From a gamma proteobacterium symbiont of Stewartia floridana (GTDB lineage Bacteria; Pseudomonadota; Gammaproteobacteria; Chromatiales; Chromatiaceae): DNA of 64,000 nucleotides. Position 1 is the stretch's first letter. Every line of letters starts with the position of its first letter. The notes beneath the pieces are model-generated. The model made no database searches and was not told the DNA's origin. It saw nothing but the letters and a program-made list of their open reading frames with translations. A program made the position numbers and the translations under genes. Positions 46,985 to 57,951 of the stretch are shown here, piece after piece. Location: positions 186,001-250,000 of the forward strand of contig NAUB01000022.1 of the NCBI GenBank assembly GCA_003676145.1, written 5' to 3'.

Positions 46985-47782
46985 TTACTGGCTTTTCGCA
47001 CCGTTCCGACTGGCCAGTTCCATATCCATCTGATTCAGGATGGAACTCATCTTTTGGGCTGGAACATAACCGGGAAGCATATCCCCATTCTGCAGAAAAA
47101 TCGCCGGTGTTCCATTCACTCCCAGCAACTGGCCCAGCTGAAAATGATCACGAACCGGGTTTTCACAATTCTTGAGCGGAATCTCTTCACCCGCCTTGGA
47201 GAGGGTCATCGCTTCATTCCTGTCATCGGCACAGAGTACCGAGACCGCCTTTTGGAAGGATTCACTGCCAATACCAGCCCTTGGGTACATCATATAACGC
47301 ACCCGGATTCCGAGATCGTTATAGTCCTTCATCTCCTCATGGAGTTTACGGCAGTAGCCGCAATCGATATCGGTAAACACGGTAATGGTGTGTTTGTACT
47401 CTTTGGGAGCAAATATAACCATGTTATCTTCGCCAATCGACTCTATATAGACTGCCTTGGCTTTGGAAATCTTGGGGGTGGTCAGATCCTCCCGCTTTTC
47501 TATATTGAAAAGCTTGCCATTCAGCAGGTGTTTACCATCCGCGGTGACATAATAGAGCTGCGGTCCAACCATCACTTCATACAGGCCATCCACAGCACTC
47601 GGTGTAATACTGGTGATCTCACCGCTTTTGAGCACTTTGTTCATGCCGTTACGGACATTCTGCATATCCGCGTCCTGCTGGGTCACTTCAGCGTTAAGGG
47701 TCGATACCATCAACAGAGCAGGCAGCATGATCACAGCTTTCATAATGCCAGAGAGTGGATTGCCTTTGGTTAGTCGTTTCAT
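46985..47782 (-). CDS. dsbC: Periplasmic disulfide isomerase DsbC
   Basis: A 265-residue protein with an N-terminal signal segment (AVIMLPALLMVSTLNAE), a DsbC dimerisation domain (about 40-100) and a thioredoxin-like domain with the active-site CGYC (residues 141-144) in TVFTDIDCGYCRKL, and the cis-Pro loop GVNGTPAIFL. It isomerises wrong disulfides in the periplasm and receives electrons from DsbD. Upstream yajQ is separated by five bases, and both are on the minus strand. Confidence 0.94.
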   Translation of the reverse strand: MKRLTKGNPLSGIMKAVIMLPALLMVSTLNAEVTQQDADMQNVRNGMNKVLKSGEITSITPSAVDGLYEVMVGPQLYYVTADGKHLLNGKLFNIEKREDLTTPKISKAKAVYIESIGEDNMVIFAPKEYKHTITVFTDIDCGYCRKLHEEMKDYNDLGIRVRYMMYPRAGIGSESFQKAVSVLCADDRNEAMTLSKAGEEIPLKNCENPVRDHFQLGQLLGVNGTPAIFLQNGDMLPGYVPAQKMSSILNQMDMELASRNGAKSQ

Positions 47783-47787
47783 TTAAT

Positions 47788-48270
47788 TTAATCCCGAAAA
47801 TTCTGATATTGAAGCGGTAAACCATAATCCGATTCCCGCATGAGTGTGATCACCTGCTGCAGATCATCCCGTTTTTTGCCACTCACCCTGAGTTGATCCC
47901 CCTGAATCTGAGCCTGGACTTTCAGCTTGCTTGCCTTGATCTGTTTGACCATTTTCTTGGCAATGTCCGTTTCGATTCCCTGCTTGATCTTTACTGCCTG
48001 TCGTGCCGCATTGAGGCTTGTTTGGGGCTCCTGAATATCCATAGCAGCTACATCAACACCCCGTTTGACCAGTTTCTGGCGCAGAATATCCATCATCTGG
48101 TTCAGTTGGAACTCCTGTTCAGCCTTAAGGTTGATCTCGCTCTCGTTTTGCTCAAATTGTGCATCCACCCCTTTGAAATCAAACCGGGTACCGATCTCTC
48201 GATTTGCCTGGTCCACCGCATTGCGAACCTCCTGCAGATCAACCTCGGAAACGATATCGAATGATGGCAT
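47788..48270 (-). CDS. yajQ: YajQ-family nucleotide-binding protein
   Basis: A 160-residue protein starting [20 protein letters not shown], with the family [31 protein letters not shown] and [13 protein letters not shown] and ending [13 protein letters not shown]. YajQ proteins bind c-di-GMP in some species and work with transcription factors. The start is the conserved MPSFD, not the 15 codons further upstream. It is 5 bases before dsbC. Confidence 0.95.
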   Translation of the reverse strand: MPSFDIVSEVDLQEVRNAVDQANREIGTRFDFKGVDAQFEQNESEINLKAEQEFQLNQMMDILRQKLVKRGVDVAAMDIQEPQTSLNAARQAVKIKQGIETDIAKKMVKQIKASKLKVQAQIQGDQLRVSGKKRDDLQQVITLMRESDYGLPLQYQNFRD

Positions 48271-48555
48271 CAATGGAACCCTCTGTATTGGCTGAATTGG
48301 CTGCGACTCTACCACATCCCTGGCAATTGTTATCAGCCTGCTGAGAAAATGTTTGCTCTGGTACCGGGACTCCTATGAGACTGATCACTCAGCACAATCT
48401 AAAAAACATCCAACTGCAGGATTTAACAGGTCTGTTCATCACACTGCCAAGAATCTATGCACCCCCAACAAAGTACCTCAAATGATATGTAATAAATTCT
48501 CAAAATATCATGCTGTTAGATGCACTTCTTAAGCACAAATTACAATACTGTTTAA

Positions 48556-49461
48556 TCAGCCCCGCGGATGGTGCCGGGCATGTAAGGTTTTCAATCGCTC
48601 CCGGGCGACATGGGTGTAGATCTGGGTTGTGGATAGATCACTATGTCCCAGTAGAAGCTGCACGACCCTCAGGTCAGCACCATGATTGAGCAGATGGGTG
48701 GCGAAGGCATGTCTTAAGGTATGGGGAGAGACGGTCTGATGTATTCCGGCGGTTGCGGCGTGTTTTTTGATCCGATACCAGAAAGCCTGCCGGGTCATCC
48801 CCTTGCCACGCCGGGTGGGAAACAGATGGGCACAGACCCGTGCACCCAACAGAACCGTTCGCGCTCCGCTGAGAAAACCTTCCAGCCAGCCTTGTGCTTC
48901 ATCCCCAAGTGGAACCAACCGTTCCTTGCCGCCTTTACCGGTGACACGCAGTACGCCCTGGGTCAAACTGACCTGCTCCGGACGCAATTCAACCAATTCC
49001 GATACCCTCAGTCCGGTTGCATAGAGCACCTCGAGCATGGTGCGATCCCGCTCACCCTCCGGATCCTCAAGATCCGGGGCAGCCAAAAGTGCTTCCACCT
49101 CCGCCTCGGAGAGGGACTTCGGCAGCGGTCTTCCCAGTTTTGGCGCAGAGATACGCACACTGGGATCCGCTTCGATTCGCCCCTCGCGTAGCCAGTATTG
49201 ATAGAACTGACGCAAACAGGAGAGCAATCGGGCACTGGAGCGTGGCTTTACCCCCTGCATACTCAAACTTGCCAGATAGTTTTGCAGATCCGCCCGGCGG
49301 GCACTCAACAGACCTCGGCCGTTTTGCTGTCGCAATGCGGTAGAGATTTTTCGCAGATCCGATTGATAGGCCGACAAGGTATTTTGACTCAACCCTCGCT
49401 CCATCCAGAGTGCATCCGCGAATGCCTCGATTAACTTTTGATCCTCTTCTTCTCTACTCAC
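48556..49461 (-). CDS. xerD: Tyrosine recombinase XerD
   Basis: A 301-residue site-specific recombinase acting with XerC at dif to resolve chromosome dimers. It has a core-binding domain (FADALWMERGLSQNTLSAYQSDL) and the catalytic domain with ATGLRVSELVELR (first Arg), HTLRHAFATHLLNHGADLR (H-x-x-R) and LLGHSDLSTTQIYTHVA with the His and Tyr nucleophile. Length and motifs fit XerD rather than XerC, judged by the LLLGHSDLSTTQIYTHV block. No partner genes are on the same strand immediately. Confidence 0.93.
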   Translation of the reverse strand: MSREEEDQKLIEAFADALWMERGLSQNTLSAYQSDLRKISTALRQQNGRGLLSARRADLQNYLASLSMQGVKPRSSARLLSCLRQFYQYWLREGRIEADPSVRISAPKLGRPLPKSLSEAEVEALLAAPDLEDPEGERDRTMLEVLYATGLRVSELVELRPEQVSLTQGVLRVTGKGGKERLVPLGDEAQGWLEGFLSGARTVLLGARVCAHLFPTRRGKGMTRQAFWYRIKKHAATAGIHQTVSPHTLRHAFATHLLNHGADLRVVQLLLGHSDLSTTQIYTHVARERLKTLHARHHPRG

Positions 49462-49991
49462 GACTGAACTTCTGCAATCTGACCTCAGGTTGGCGCGCAG
49501 TTAGTGCCAATAACTGCTTCCACCGATTATGGCAGGTTATACCTGATAGCTAAATTCCTTGACGCTTTCAGACAATGGATTGAGCGGATGGTCGAAATTA
49601 CTTTGTCAAGTGGAACCCAGCCACCAATCGGGATTAAAAAACGCTTAATTATTTCCACAGAACTTGTGGATAACTTTGTGGGTAAAGTCACCTAAATCGC
49701 CTGGAAGCCTTGATCCTGCTGTACCCTTTTTAGATTGTGTAATTTCTATACAATTAATATATTTCTTTATTTTTCTTATATTTATAGTCTTTTCATTATA
49801 CTTTTAATTAAATAATTTCATTAAACGGTCAAATGTTCGCTCACCCAAAAAAAGGTGTGTATAAACAGTATTGACAGAAGCCTTTATAAGTGATCTACAG
49901 AATGGCACTTCGGGCCTGAGAAAGTTACAGCATTCAAGCTCCAACTAGCCTATGATAGCCCACCTTGAAATGGCCCTGTTTGCGGTATGGT
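49462..49991. other. Gene-free AT-rich region with DnaA-box-like sequences
   Basis: TGTGGATAA (49665-49673, a perfect reverse DnaA box), TGTGGGTAA (49677-49685, one mismatch) and TGTGTATAA (49856-49864, a weaker variant) all point the same way. They flank about 100 bases (about 49735-49835) that are almost entirely A and T. I see no coding frame with support. It may be a promoter region for ycgN or a DnaA-titration or origin-like site. Confidence 0.45.
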
Positions 49992-50435
49992 ATGAGCAAG
50001 ACAACTGAACCATTCTGGCGCACCAAATCCCTGGATGCGCTCTCCCGGGAGGAGTGGGAATCCCTCTGTGACGGTTGCGCGAAGTGCTGCCTGCAAAAGC
50101 TGGAAGATGAAGAGACCCGGGAGATCTACTTCACCAATGTGGTGTGTGATCTGCTGGACCAGGAAAACTGCCGCTGTACACACTATCAGGAACGCTCAAT
50201 CCTGGTACCCAACTGTATCACCCTGCAACCGAAGGATCTGGAGGATCCCTACTGGCTGCCGCCAACTTGCGCCTACAGACTGATCGCCGAGGGTAAGGAC
50301 CTACCTGCCTGGCACCCACTGCGGTGTAACGGCGAGAATCGCCAGATGAGACTGGGTGGACACTCTATCCACGGCAAGGTGGTGAGTGAGTCAGAGGCGG
50401 ATGACTGGGAACACCACCTGATCGATTGGATATGA
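49992..50435 (+). CDS. ycgN: YcgN-type cysteine-cluster protein (UPF0260)
   Basis: A 147-residue protein of the YkgJ cysteine-cluster type. Cysteines occur in ESLCDGCAKCCLQKL, NVVCDLLDQENCRCTHY and PNCITLQ; PPTCAYRLIAEGKDLPAWHPL follows. The cluster probably binds a metal such as zinc or iron-sulfur. E. coli YcgN is a 153-residue member; the function is unknown. I start at the ATG (49992) rather than further upstream. The stop overlaps the next gene's ATG (ATGA). Confidence 0.93.
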   Translation: MSKTTEPFWRTKSLDALSREEWESLCDGCAKCCLQKLEDEETREIYFTNVVCDLLDQENCRCTHYQERSILVPNCITLQPKDLEDPYWLPPTCAYRLIAEGKDLPAWHPLRCNGENRQMRLGGHSIHGKVVSESEADDWEHHLIDWI

Positions 50436-51496
50436 ACCAGATAGCAACACTGACCGAATTTCTCGAGTCTGGCGGCCTGCAGCTCAATTACTACGACATG
50501 GGCCGTCGGGTAACGCCGATCCCAAGGGAAGATTTCATCAATTTTGAGTTGACCGAGACCCCCTACCCCGCACCGCTTCAGCAGCAGGCCTGGTTTGCTC
50601 TGATTCTATCCGACCCGCAACAACAGGCGCTGGATCCAATGATCTGGTTTCTACGTTTTCCCCTCGATGAACAGGCAAAACTGCTGCAAGCGGCCAGAGA
50701 TGACTTCCTGCATCGACTGATGGAAAACCTGGGACAGAGTGCTGCGGGTGAAAGGCAGGAGTTGCAGGCGGCGATTCAGGACAATCCCTATCTGTTTCAA
50801 CCCAAGGAGGAGCGGCTGGCCATTTTCCACGCCCGTTTCACCGCCAGCCTGAACAGACCGGTCTCGCGCTATTACGAACACGCCAAAGCCTATTTCCAGG
50901 GTGATCTTGGCTGGGATCAGTGGTCGTTTGTAGGCTATCAGGGCATTGCCGACCTGGCGGCCCGAATCGGCTCGGATATCAGCGAACAACAGATGGTCTC
51001 GGCCATAGTCGATCTGCCAGCGGCTCCCCTGGAGGCTCTCTGCCACTGTCTGGAGAATGAGTCCACCTCGAAAGCGATCACACTGGCATTGATCAAACGT
51101 GCACGACAGGCGATGAAAGAGCCGCGAGCGGATCTGAGAATCATCAGTTCAGTGATTCGCGGTATTTCACAATCGACTGCAGTTGAGCATCGTAACGAAC
51201 TGATATTGAAAGCACTTGAGCACCCTGACTCCGCACACAGCGAACTGCTTGTGGCGATCTCCGGGCGTGCCTGGGAGTGTCTGGCCGAGCAGCAGATCTG
51301 TGAGAAGTTTCTGCAGCGCCTGGCCGAGAATGAGGTGGGACAGGAGCTTTTCGATGGCGTGCTCAGTGACCTGCTCTATATGCCGAGCAGTCGTGCCTGG
51401 CTGCAATCCAGCCTGCGCAACCCTCAGCGATCAGAACAATTGAACCGCGCTATCAGCCACTTTTTCGATTCGCTTCGCCAACCAGAGGCGGATTAG
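50432..51496 (+). CDS. DUF3549-like protein
   Basis: A 354-residue gammaproteobacterial protein that I recognise as likely DUF3549: NQIATLTEFLESGGLQLNYYDMGRRVTPIP at the start (quoted in parts: TLTEFLESGG, YDMGRRVTPI), a conserved FEL...PYPAP block and helical repeats to the end. The function is unknown. It starts with an ATG overlapping the ycgN stop by four bases, so the two are coupled. Confidence 0.78.
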   Translation: MNQIATLTEFLESGGLQLNYYDMGRRVTPIPREDFINFELTETPYPAPLQQQAWFALILSDPQQQALDPMIWFLRFPLDEQAKLLQAARDDFLHRLMENLGQSAAGERQELQAAIQDNPYLFQPKEERLAIFHARFTASLNRPVSRYYEHAKAYFQGDLGWDQWSFVGYQGIADLAARIGSDISEQQMVSAIVDLPAAPLEALCHCLENESTSKAITLALIKRARQAMKEPRADLRIISSVIRGISQSTAVEHRNELILKALEHPDSAHSELLVAISGRAWECLAEQQICEKFLQRLAENEVGQELFDGVLSDLLYMPSSRAWLQSSLRNPQRSEQLNRAISHFFDSLRQPEAD

Positions 51497-51633
51497 TGGA
51501 TTGGATTCAGTTGTTACGGGAAGAGCAACGCATCTCTGATCGATAGAACAATCTGCACAAACCAGGACCTGTTAACGGCAACTCTCCATTATAATTGTCA
51601 GTAAGGCACTCAAAACCATAAGGACCTGGCAAG

Positions 51634-52071
51634 ATGAAAGCACTGGTTGCCATAGACCTCTCTCCCTCGTCCTGGGATGTGATTGAACAGGCAGTAAAGA
51701 TCCTCAAACCATCCGATGACAGCCAACTCTGGCTGCTGCATATCGCAAACCCGGAGCCGGACTTTGTCGGCTACGAGCCAGGACCCCAAGCGGTTCGTGA
51801 TGGCCAGGCGATGGATTTTCATCAACAGCACCAGAGCCTGCAGGAGTATGCCGTGCGTCTCAGAGCCAGGGGTACGGACTGCACCGCCCTTCAGGTTCAG
51901 GGCGCCTACGCTGAAAAGATTATGCAGGAAGCCGAGAAACTCCAGGCTGAGGTCATCGTGGTGGGAAGTCATGGCAAAGGCTTAGCAAAAGAGCTGCTCT
52001 ATGGAAGCACCAGCAATCAACTGGTACGCCACTCGGAGATCCCGATCCTGCTGGTACCAACCTCTGATTGA
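51634..52071 (+). CDS. Universal stress protein UspA family
   Basis: A 145-residue protein with the ATP-binding motif GSHGKGLAKELLYGSTSNQLV, matching G-x2-G-x9-G-[ST] near the C-terminus, and an N-terminal LVAIDLSPSSWDVIEQA. UspA-type proteins help survive starvation and oxidants. Start ATG at 51634. It stands alone between the DUF3549 gene and icd; a GGACCTGTTAAC motif lies about 70 bases upstream. Confidence 0.93.
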   Translation: MKALVAIDLSPSSWDVIEQAVKILKPSDDSQLWLLHIANPEPDFVGYEPGPQAVRDGQAMDFHQQHQSLQEYAVRLRARGTDCTALQVQGAYAEKIMQEAEKLQAEVIVVGSHGKGLAKELLYGSTSNQLVRHSEIPILLVPTSD

Positions 52072-52139
52072 AGCGGGCAACGGCGCCCATCCCTGGTAGC
52101 CGTTGGATCGCCGGGGAGACACCCCGGCGATAGATTCCT

Positions 52140-53396
<1,257 letters not shown>

Positions 53397-53964
53397 GAAT
53401 ATTTCCTGTAGATAGATAATTAACTGTGATACTTGCAAATAACCGGGACAGGCCCCCTATTCCCGTGCAGTGATCACAGGAAACTTCTTATTTTCGGCCA
53501 TTTGAAAGGAATCTGGGCTGACATTTTAGCCATGTTTCGGGGTACGTTTATAGGTTGATTCAGCTCAGATCACAAGTACCAAACCGCCATAGTTCTTATA
53601 TCAAAATCAAATAACCCGTATAAAGCATTAATTTTTAATGACTTTTTAAACAGCCAGAAATGTACTGGTTAATTGGTCATATGACAAAATGTCGGGTCCC
53701 GCCCGTTTTATTGAGCTCGACACCCACATCTCCTGGAGCGCTGAAAATGCGCCAGCCGGGACATGCCCAGAGAACCCAATCGTTAACTGGCGATCCAGGC
53801 ACAGCCTTGGATCCAACTGCGCAGCGGAGGGTCATTACAAGTGGTAATGAAGAGGGGAATTCTCTCACATTGGTGTCAGTGAACGACCATTTTGCTAACA
53901 TGAGTTGCAGTGAAATCAAGCTGCGCAAACCATTGAATCCTACAATGCTACGCTGGAGACATTG

Positions 53965-55938
53965 ATGTCCAATTCAAGCCCCCGCACACTCATCCGTTGC
54001 ATACTTGCCGCACTACTCACGCTGTTGATCGGCTGTAACTCATCGAACAACCAGTCCAGTGACAGCGGTGGCAATACAGCTGTGCAAAGCTCAGCCAAAC
54101 TGACCCGGTTCGAAAGCTGTGAAGGCTTGAAGTCCTATCTGGTCAGCACCGCGGAACAGCAGAATCTGCTGGCCGGCTATGTGGCGGGATTACCAGTCTC
54201 CGTTGATGATGCGGCCGACTCCCCTGAGCCGATCTCCTTCGAAGAGGAGCAACCGACGATCGAAGCTGTCACCGGCACCAACAACCAGGTCGCCGGAGTC
54301 GATGAAGCGGACTTCATCAAGACCGACGGTAACCATACCTACCTCCTCTCCGGCAACTATTTCATGGCGCTGCAGACCTGGCCTGCGGCCGAGAGTCAGG
54401 AATTGTCGCGAACCGAGATAGACGGCACTCCTCTGGATCTGTTGATCTACGACGATACCGCCTGGGTGGTCAGCGAGATCTATGCGGAGAGTTATGCGGA
54501 TTTCGATGAAAGCCTGAGTGCCGATTTCGCACCCCGCATCGGCCGCATGACCAAAATCACCCTGCTGCAGATCAGCGATCCGCAACATCCCGAGGTGATC
54601 AGGGAGACGGTCGTGGAGTCCGGCTATGTGGATGCACTGCGCATCGACCAGCAGGTCTATCTGGTGGTTGCCACCCAACTCGATCTGACAAGTGTGATCG
54701 ATGATCCGCAGAGTGTGGAAGTTGAACAACTGTTACCGATGATGGCGGACAACACCGATCCGGATGGACAGATCGACGCCGTCAGTTCAGTGATCAGTGG
54801 CTGCAGTGAGATCTATCAGCCACAAAATGTCACAGGAACAGGCACCGTCACTCTACTCGCTTTCGATCTGGGTAACCCTTTGGCTGATCTGACCAGTACC
54901 AGCGTACTGGCCAACAGCACCATGGTCTATGCCAGTCAGGACAACCTCTACATCGCCAGCATCGAGGATGACAACTGGCTCTGGTTTCCGGTCATGGAGG
55001 GCGACGACTACCCAACCCCTTCAACCCGAATCCATAAATTCAGCCTCACTGGTTCACCCCAGTATCTTGCCTCCGGCAGTGTGGAGGGTCATCTGCTGAA
55101 CAAATTTTCCATGGATGAATATCAGGGCCTGCTGCGGGTGGTCACCACAGAACTCAACTGGTGGCGGGATGATGATCCTGAGAACCGCCTCTTCGTTTTG
55201 CAGCAAAACGATAACCAGTTGGTGACCCATGCAGAACTTTCCGGTCTTGGTAAACCTGGTGAACGTGTGTTTGCCGTGCGCTTTGATCAGCAGCGGGGTT
55301 TTGTTGTGACATTTGAACAGATCGACCCGTTGATCACCCTGGATCTCAGTGATGCTGCCAATCCCCAGGTGGCTGGAGAGCTGGAGGTACCAGGCTTCTC
55401 CACCTACCTGCATCCGATTGAAGGGGATCGTTTGCTGGCGATCGGTCAGGAGAATCTCTCGATCAAGTTGAGCCTGTTTGATGTCAGCACCCTCTCCCAG
55501 CCGATACTCCTGTCTGAACACCTGATCGGTCAGGGGAGCTACAGTGAAGCACAATATGACCACCATGCCTTCACCTGGTTCGAACAGGAGAAGATGCTGG
55601 CCATCCCGGTGACTCAATGGAACAGTGTCACCGATAGCACAGATTTCGGATTGAGTGATATCTTCAATGGCCTGGAGCTGTTCAGGGTCACCGCCGAATC
55701 GGGGATCCAACCCTATGCCGCCATCGATCACGATTTCTTCTATGAGGATCCGGATAACGGAAACTGGTTCTATCCGGAAGGCATTCGCAGAAGCTTCTTT
55801 GTCTCCGATGACCAGATGAACAGTTACATCTATTCGATCAGCAGCCGCGGTTTATTGGTTAATGACCTGGCTTCACCGGAGAACAATATCGGTTCCATCG
55901 AGCTGCCCTATACAGATCCCATTTTCTATCTGTTCTGA
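53965..55938 (+). CDS. Beta-propeller lipoprotein
   Basis: A 657-residue exported protein. The signal peptide ends in a lipobox-like LLTLLIGCNSS (Cys about residue 25). LTRFESCEGLKSYLVS near residue 50, then VAGVDEADFIKTDGNHTYLLSGN, are typical of the secreted Beta_propel (PF09826) family, in which multiple repeats follow (VDALRIDQQVYLVVATQLD, etc.). The role is unknown; propellers usually bind ligands or proteins. The start is the ATG following a TTG, with GGAG upstream. It is upstream of two further exported proteins. Confidence 0.8.
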   Translation: MSNSSPRTLIRCILAALLTLLIGCNSSNNQSSDSGGNTAVQSSAKLTRFESCEGLKSYLVSTAEQQNLLAGYVAGLPVSVDDAADSPEPISFEEEQPTIEAVTGTNNQVAGVDEADFIKTDGNHTYLLSGNYFMALQTWPAAESQELSRTEIDGTPLDLLIYDDTAWVVSEIYAESYADFDESLSADFAPRIGRMTKITLLQISDPQHPEVIRETVVESGYVDALRIDQQVYLVVATQLDLTSVIDDPQSVEVEQLLPMMADNTDPDGQIDAVSSVISGCSEIYQPQNVTGTGTVTLLAFDLGNPLADLTSTSVLANSTMVYASQDNLYIASIEDDNWLWFPVMEGDDYPTPSTRIHKFSLTGSPQYLASGSVEGHLLNKFSMDEYQGLLRVVTTELNWWRDDDPENRLFVLQQNDNQLVTHAELSGLGKPGERVFAVRFDQQRGFVVTFEQIDPLITLDLSDAANPQVAGELEVPGFSTYLHPIEGDRLLAIGQENLSIKLSLFDVSTLSQPILLSEHLIGQGSYSEAQYDHHAFTWFEQEKMLAIPVTQWNSVTDSTDFGLSDIFNGLELFRVTAESGIQPYAAIDHDFFYEDPDNGNWFYPEGIRRSFFVSDDQMNSYIYSISSRGLLVNDLASPENNIGSIELPYTDPIFYLF

Positions 55939-56095
55939 AGTTCTGCAAGGTCACGTTATTCTGTTGAACTGCAAGGTGTTGGTATCTGGCATTCTAACGT
56001 TGACACTTGGAATGGTCTCGAATTGCTGAATAACCTATATCTGTTTAGGGCCTGTCAGCGGTGCACTGAATCCAGCTGAAGCCTGGATTTGAAGA

Positions 56096-56123
56096 AAAAA
56101 AAGGTGGCCATTAGCCACCTCAG
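56096..56123 (-). terminator. Terminator of the PhoX-like gene
   Basis: On the minus strand AGGTGGC and GCCACCT form a seven-base stem with loop TAATG, followed by TTTTTTTT. It lies about 80 bases downstream of the PhoX-like stop codon and is correctly placed to end that transcript. Confidence 0.75.
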
Positions 56124-56201
56124 ACGGACTCAATCCGTTGCTTGTTTTGCACCGGTATCCATGCCGGTTTCTCTTATTGTTCTTGCGGATCCGATAACAC
56201 T

Positions 56202-57545
56202 CTATTGATCCAAACCGCTCTCTCCCGACTGCCTGGTATCACGACTGATTGCCCAGGTACCATCCCCATCCGCTGCAGCAGAGTGTTGAATATTGACATA
56301 GAGTACACTGGCATCGTGTGGATTGAAATAGATACCTGAACCCTCTGCCTGAGGATCACTCAAAGAGGCAAACAGTGATACCCGACGTGAAGCACCCAAC
56401 TTATTGGTAACCTGACTGGCGATCCAGATGTCCGACGGGGCGTTGTCTTCTATCATCAGTAGGTCACCATTTGGCGCTTCAGCCAGATTATCCACACTAT
56501 CGAATCCTGTCTGATGCCCCTCTTCCCCCGGATAACCGATCTCCACCGGAACATTGATTCCGGGTTTGACAAAGTTACTCACCTGCATGGTTTTCAGATC
56601 GATCGCAATCACACGACCTTCATATAATTCATGGGTAAAAACCAGTCGGCCGGAGGTTGGATCTACCGCTGTATCCCGCGGTCCTTCGGTGATGGCCACA
56701 TAGAGGGTATCACCAATCACCTCCAGGTCTTCCGGTCGTTGATAACTTTGAACACCCGCCTGGCTGCCCGATAACCGCGCCGTCAGAGGATCAATCGGAC
56801 CAACCCACTCTCCCTGACCGACACCATCCGCACCGGTAACCTTAAGGCCGTAGAGCTTTCCGGATGAGAGGTCACCCACCACATCGGGTACAAATCGATA
56901 GATGCCCCCACCACAGGGCACCACCCCACGACAGCCTGAGGTACGACCGCGATGTTCATCGACCAGATAGAGATTGCCTGCCCTGTCGAGATCGATGCCT
57001 TCATGGGCAAGTCGTCCGACAGCCAGCCTGTCGATCACATCCCGGGCAGCTACCAGATCATCCTGCAGAAAAAATTCAAACAGGCGTCCACCAGCAACCT
57101 CTTCAGCAATCAGTAGCGTTCCCCATGGGGTCCAGCGGATACCGTCGAGTGAGTTATAGCTGGGGTTCTGCACCAGGATCTTTGTCACGCCGGTTTCCAG
57201 ATCGACCACGCTGACAGAACCACCCTCCGGCAGACTTCCCGGCAGTTGCTGCTCATGTGTGCGGTATAGGTAACGACCTTGCCTGGGCCCGGTCTCGTTG
57301 ACCGTGTTCATGTCATGCCAATCGTTTCGACCCCTGTCATAGATATTCAGACTGCGCTCGTCAGCAACCACCCATTGATGGTAGCCCTGCGGCAACTTCC
57401 AGGGCGAAACGGGATCCCAATCGGTTGAATCAGCCGACTCGACCAGTGGATTGAAGTTATCGCTCTTTAAGCCCTCTGCGGTGGCAATCCCGCCTATAGG
57501 GCTGATCAAAACTGTCATAAACAGAGCCGATACGGATCTGAACAT
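56202..57545 (-). CDS. PhoX-like secreted phosphatase (DUF839)
   Basis: A 447-residue protein with a signal peptide (LFMTVLISPIGGIATAEG). It has a beta-propeller-like sequence with RPEDLEVIGDTLYVAITEG, QTGFDSVDNLAEAPNGDLLMIEDN and GSGIYFNPHDASVLYVNIQH that resemble PhoX/DUF839 proteins. PhoX is a calcium/iron-dependent alkaline phosphatase often induced by phosphate starvation and exported by Tat or Sec. No Arg-Arg tat motif is obvious. Assignment to DUF839 is by recall of conserved R-P-E-D and D-N patterns. It is divergent from the metallophosphoesterase gene 406 bases away. Confidence 0.72.
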   Translation of the reverse strand: MFRSVSALFMTVLISPIGGIATAEGLKSDNFNPLVESADSTDWDPVSPWKLPQGYHQWVVADERSLNIYDRGRNDWHDMNTVNETGPRQGRYLYRTHEQQLPGSLPEGGSVSVVDLETGVTKILVQNPSYNSLDGIRWTPWGTLLIAEEVAGGRLFEFFLQDDLVAARDVIDRLAVGRLAHEGIDLDRAGNLYLVDEHRGRTSGCRGVVPCGGGIYRFVPDVVGDLSSGKLYGLKVTGADGVGQGEWVGPIDPLTARLSGSQAGVQSYQRPEDLEVIGDTLYVAITEGPRDTAVDPTSGRLVFTHELYEGRVIAIDLKTMQVSNFVKPGINVPVEIGYPGEEGHQTGFDSVDNLAEAPNGDLLMIEDNAPSDIWIASQVTNKLGASRRVSLFASLSDPQAEGSGIYFNPHDASVLYVNIQHSAAADGDGTWAISRDTRQSGESGLDQ

Positions 57546-57951
57546 CTAAGGTTATTCCTCTAAGACGCAACTCATCACAGTCGATCCCTGATAGGATCTC
57601 GCTTAAATATAACGGACTCATTACGCGCTGTGCATTGTGAAATGAAACCATGTCAGCCGTTTGACCGGTTTTGTGACGATTATATGATTCTTTATGTAAA
57701 TCATCTATAAACCCTACAGCGATCAACGCGATCTTCCATCTCGATACACTTCAGCTGAAATAGTTTAACCACATAACTGCAATCATCCTGCAAGGCTTCG
57801 GTTCTACACTCTCCCACCGATGTTTGAATCTGCTTAGACAGCGAACTGCCTGTATCAAACAGAACTGTTCAGCTTATTGGAACAACACAAACAAACATCA
57901 ATCTTTGAGTATCCCGATATAACAGAACCAATCTTATCCGGAGATGAGCCC

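Noticed and set aside
53660..53965. A 101-codon open frame before the beta-propeller gene
   Set aside because: No recognisable features, antisense alternatives of similar length, and overlap with the start of a well-supported gene.
57484..57504. A PHO-box-like CTGTCATAAACAG sequence near the PhoX-like gene start
   Set aside because: It lies within the signal-peptide codons and only one half matches well.
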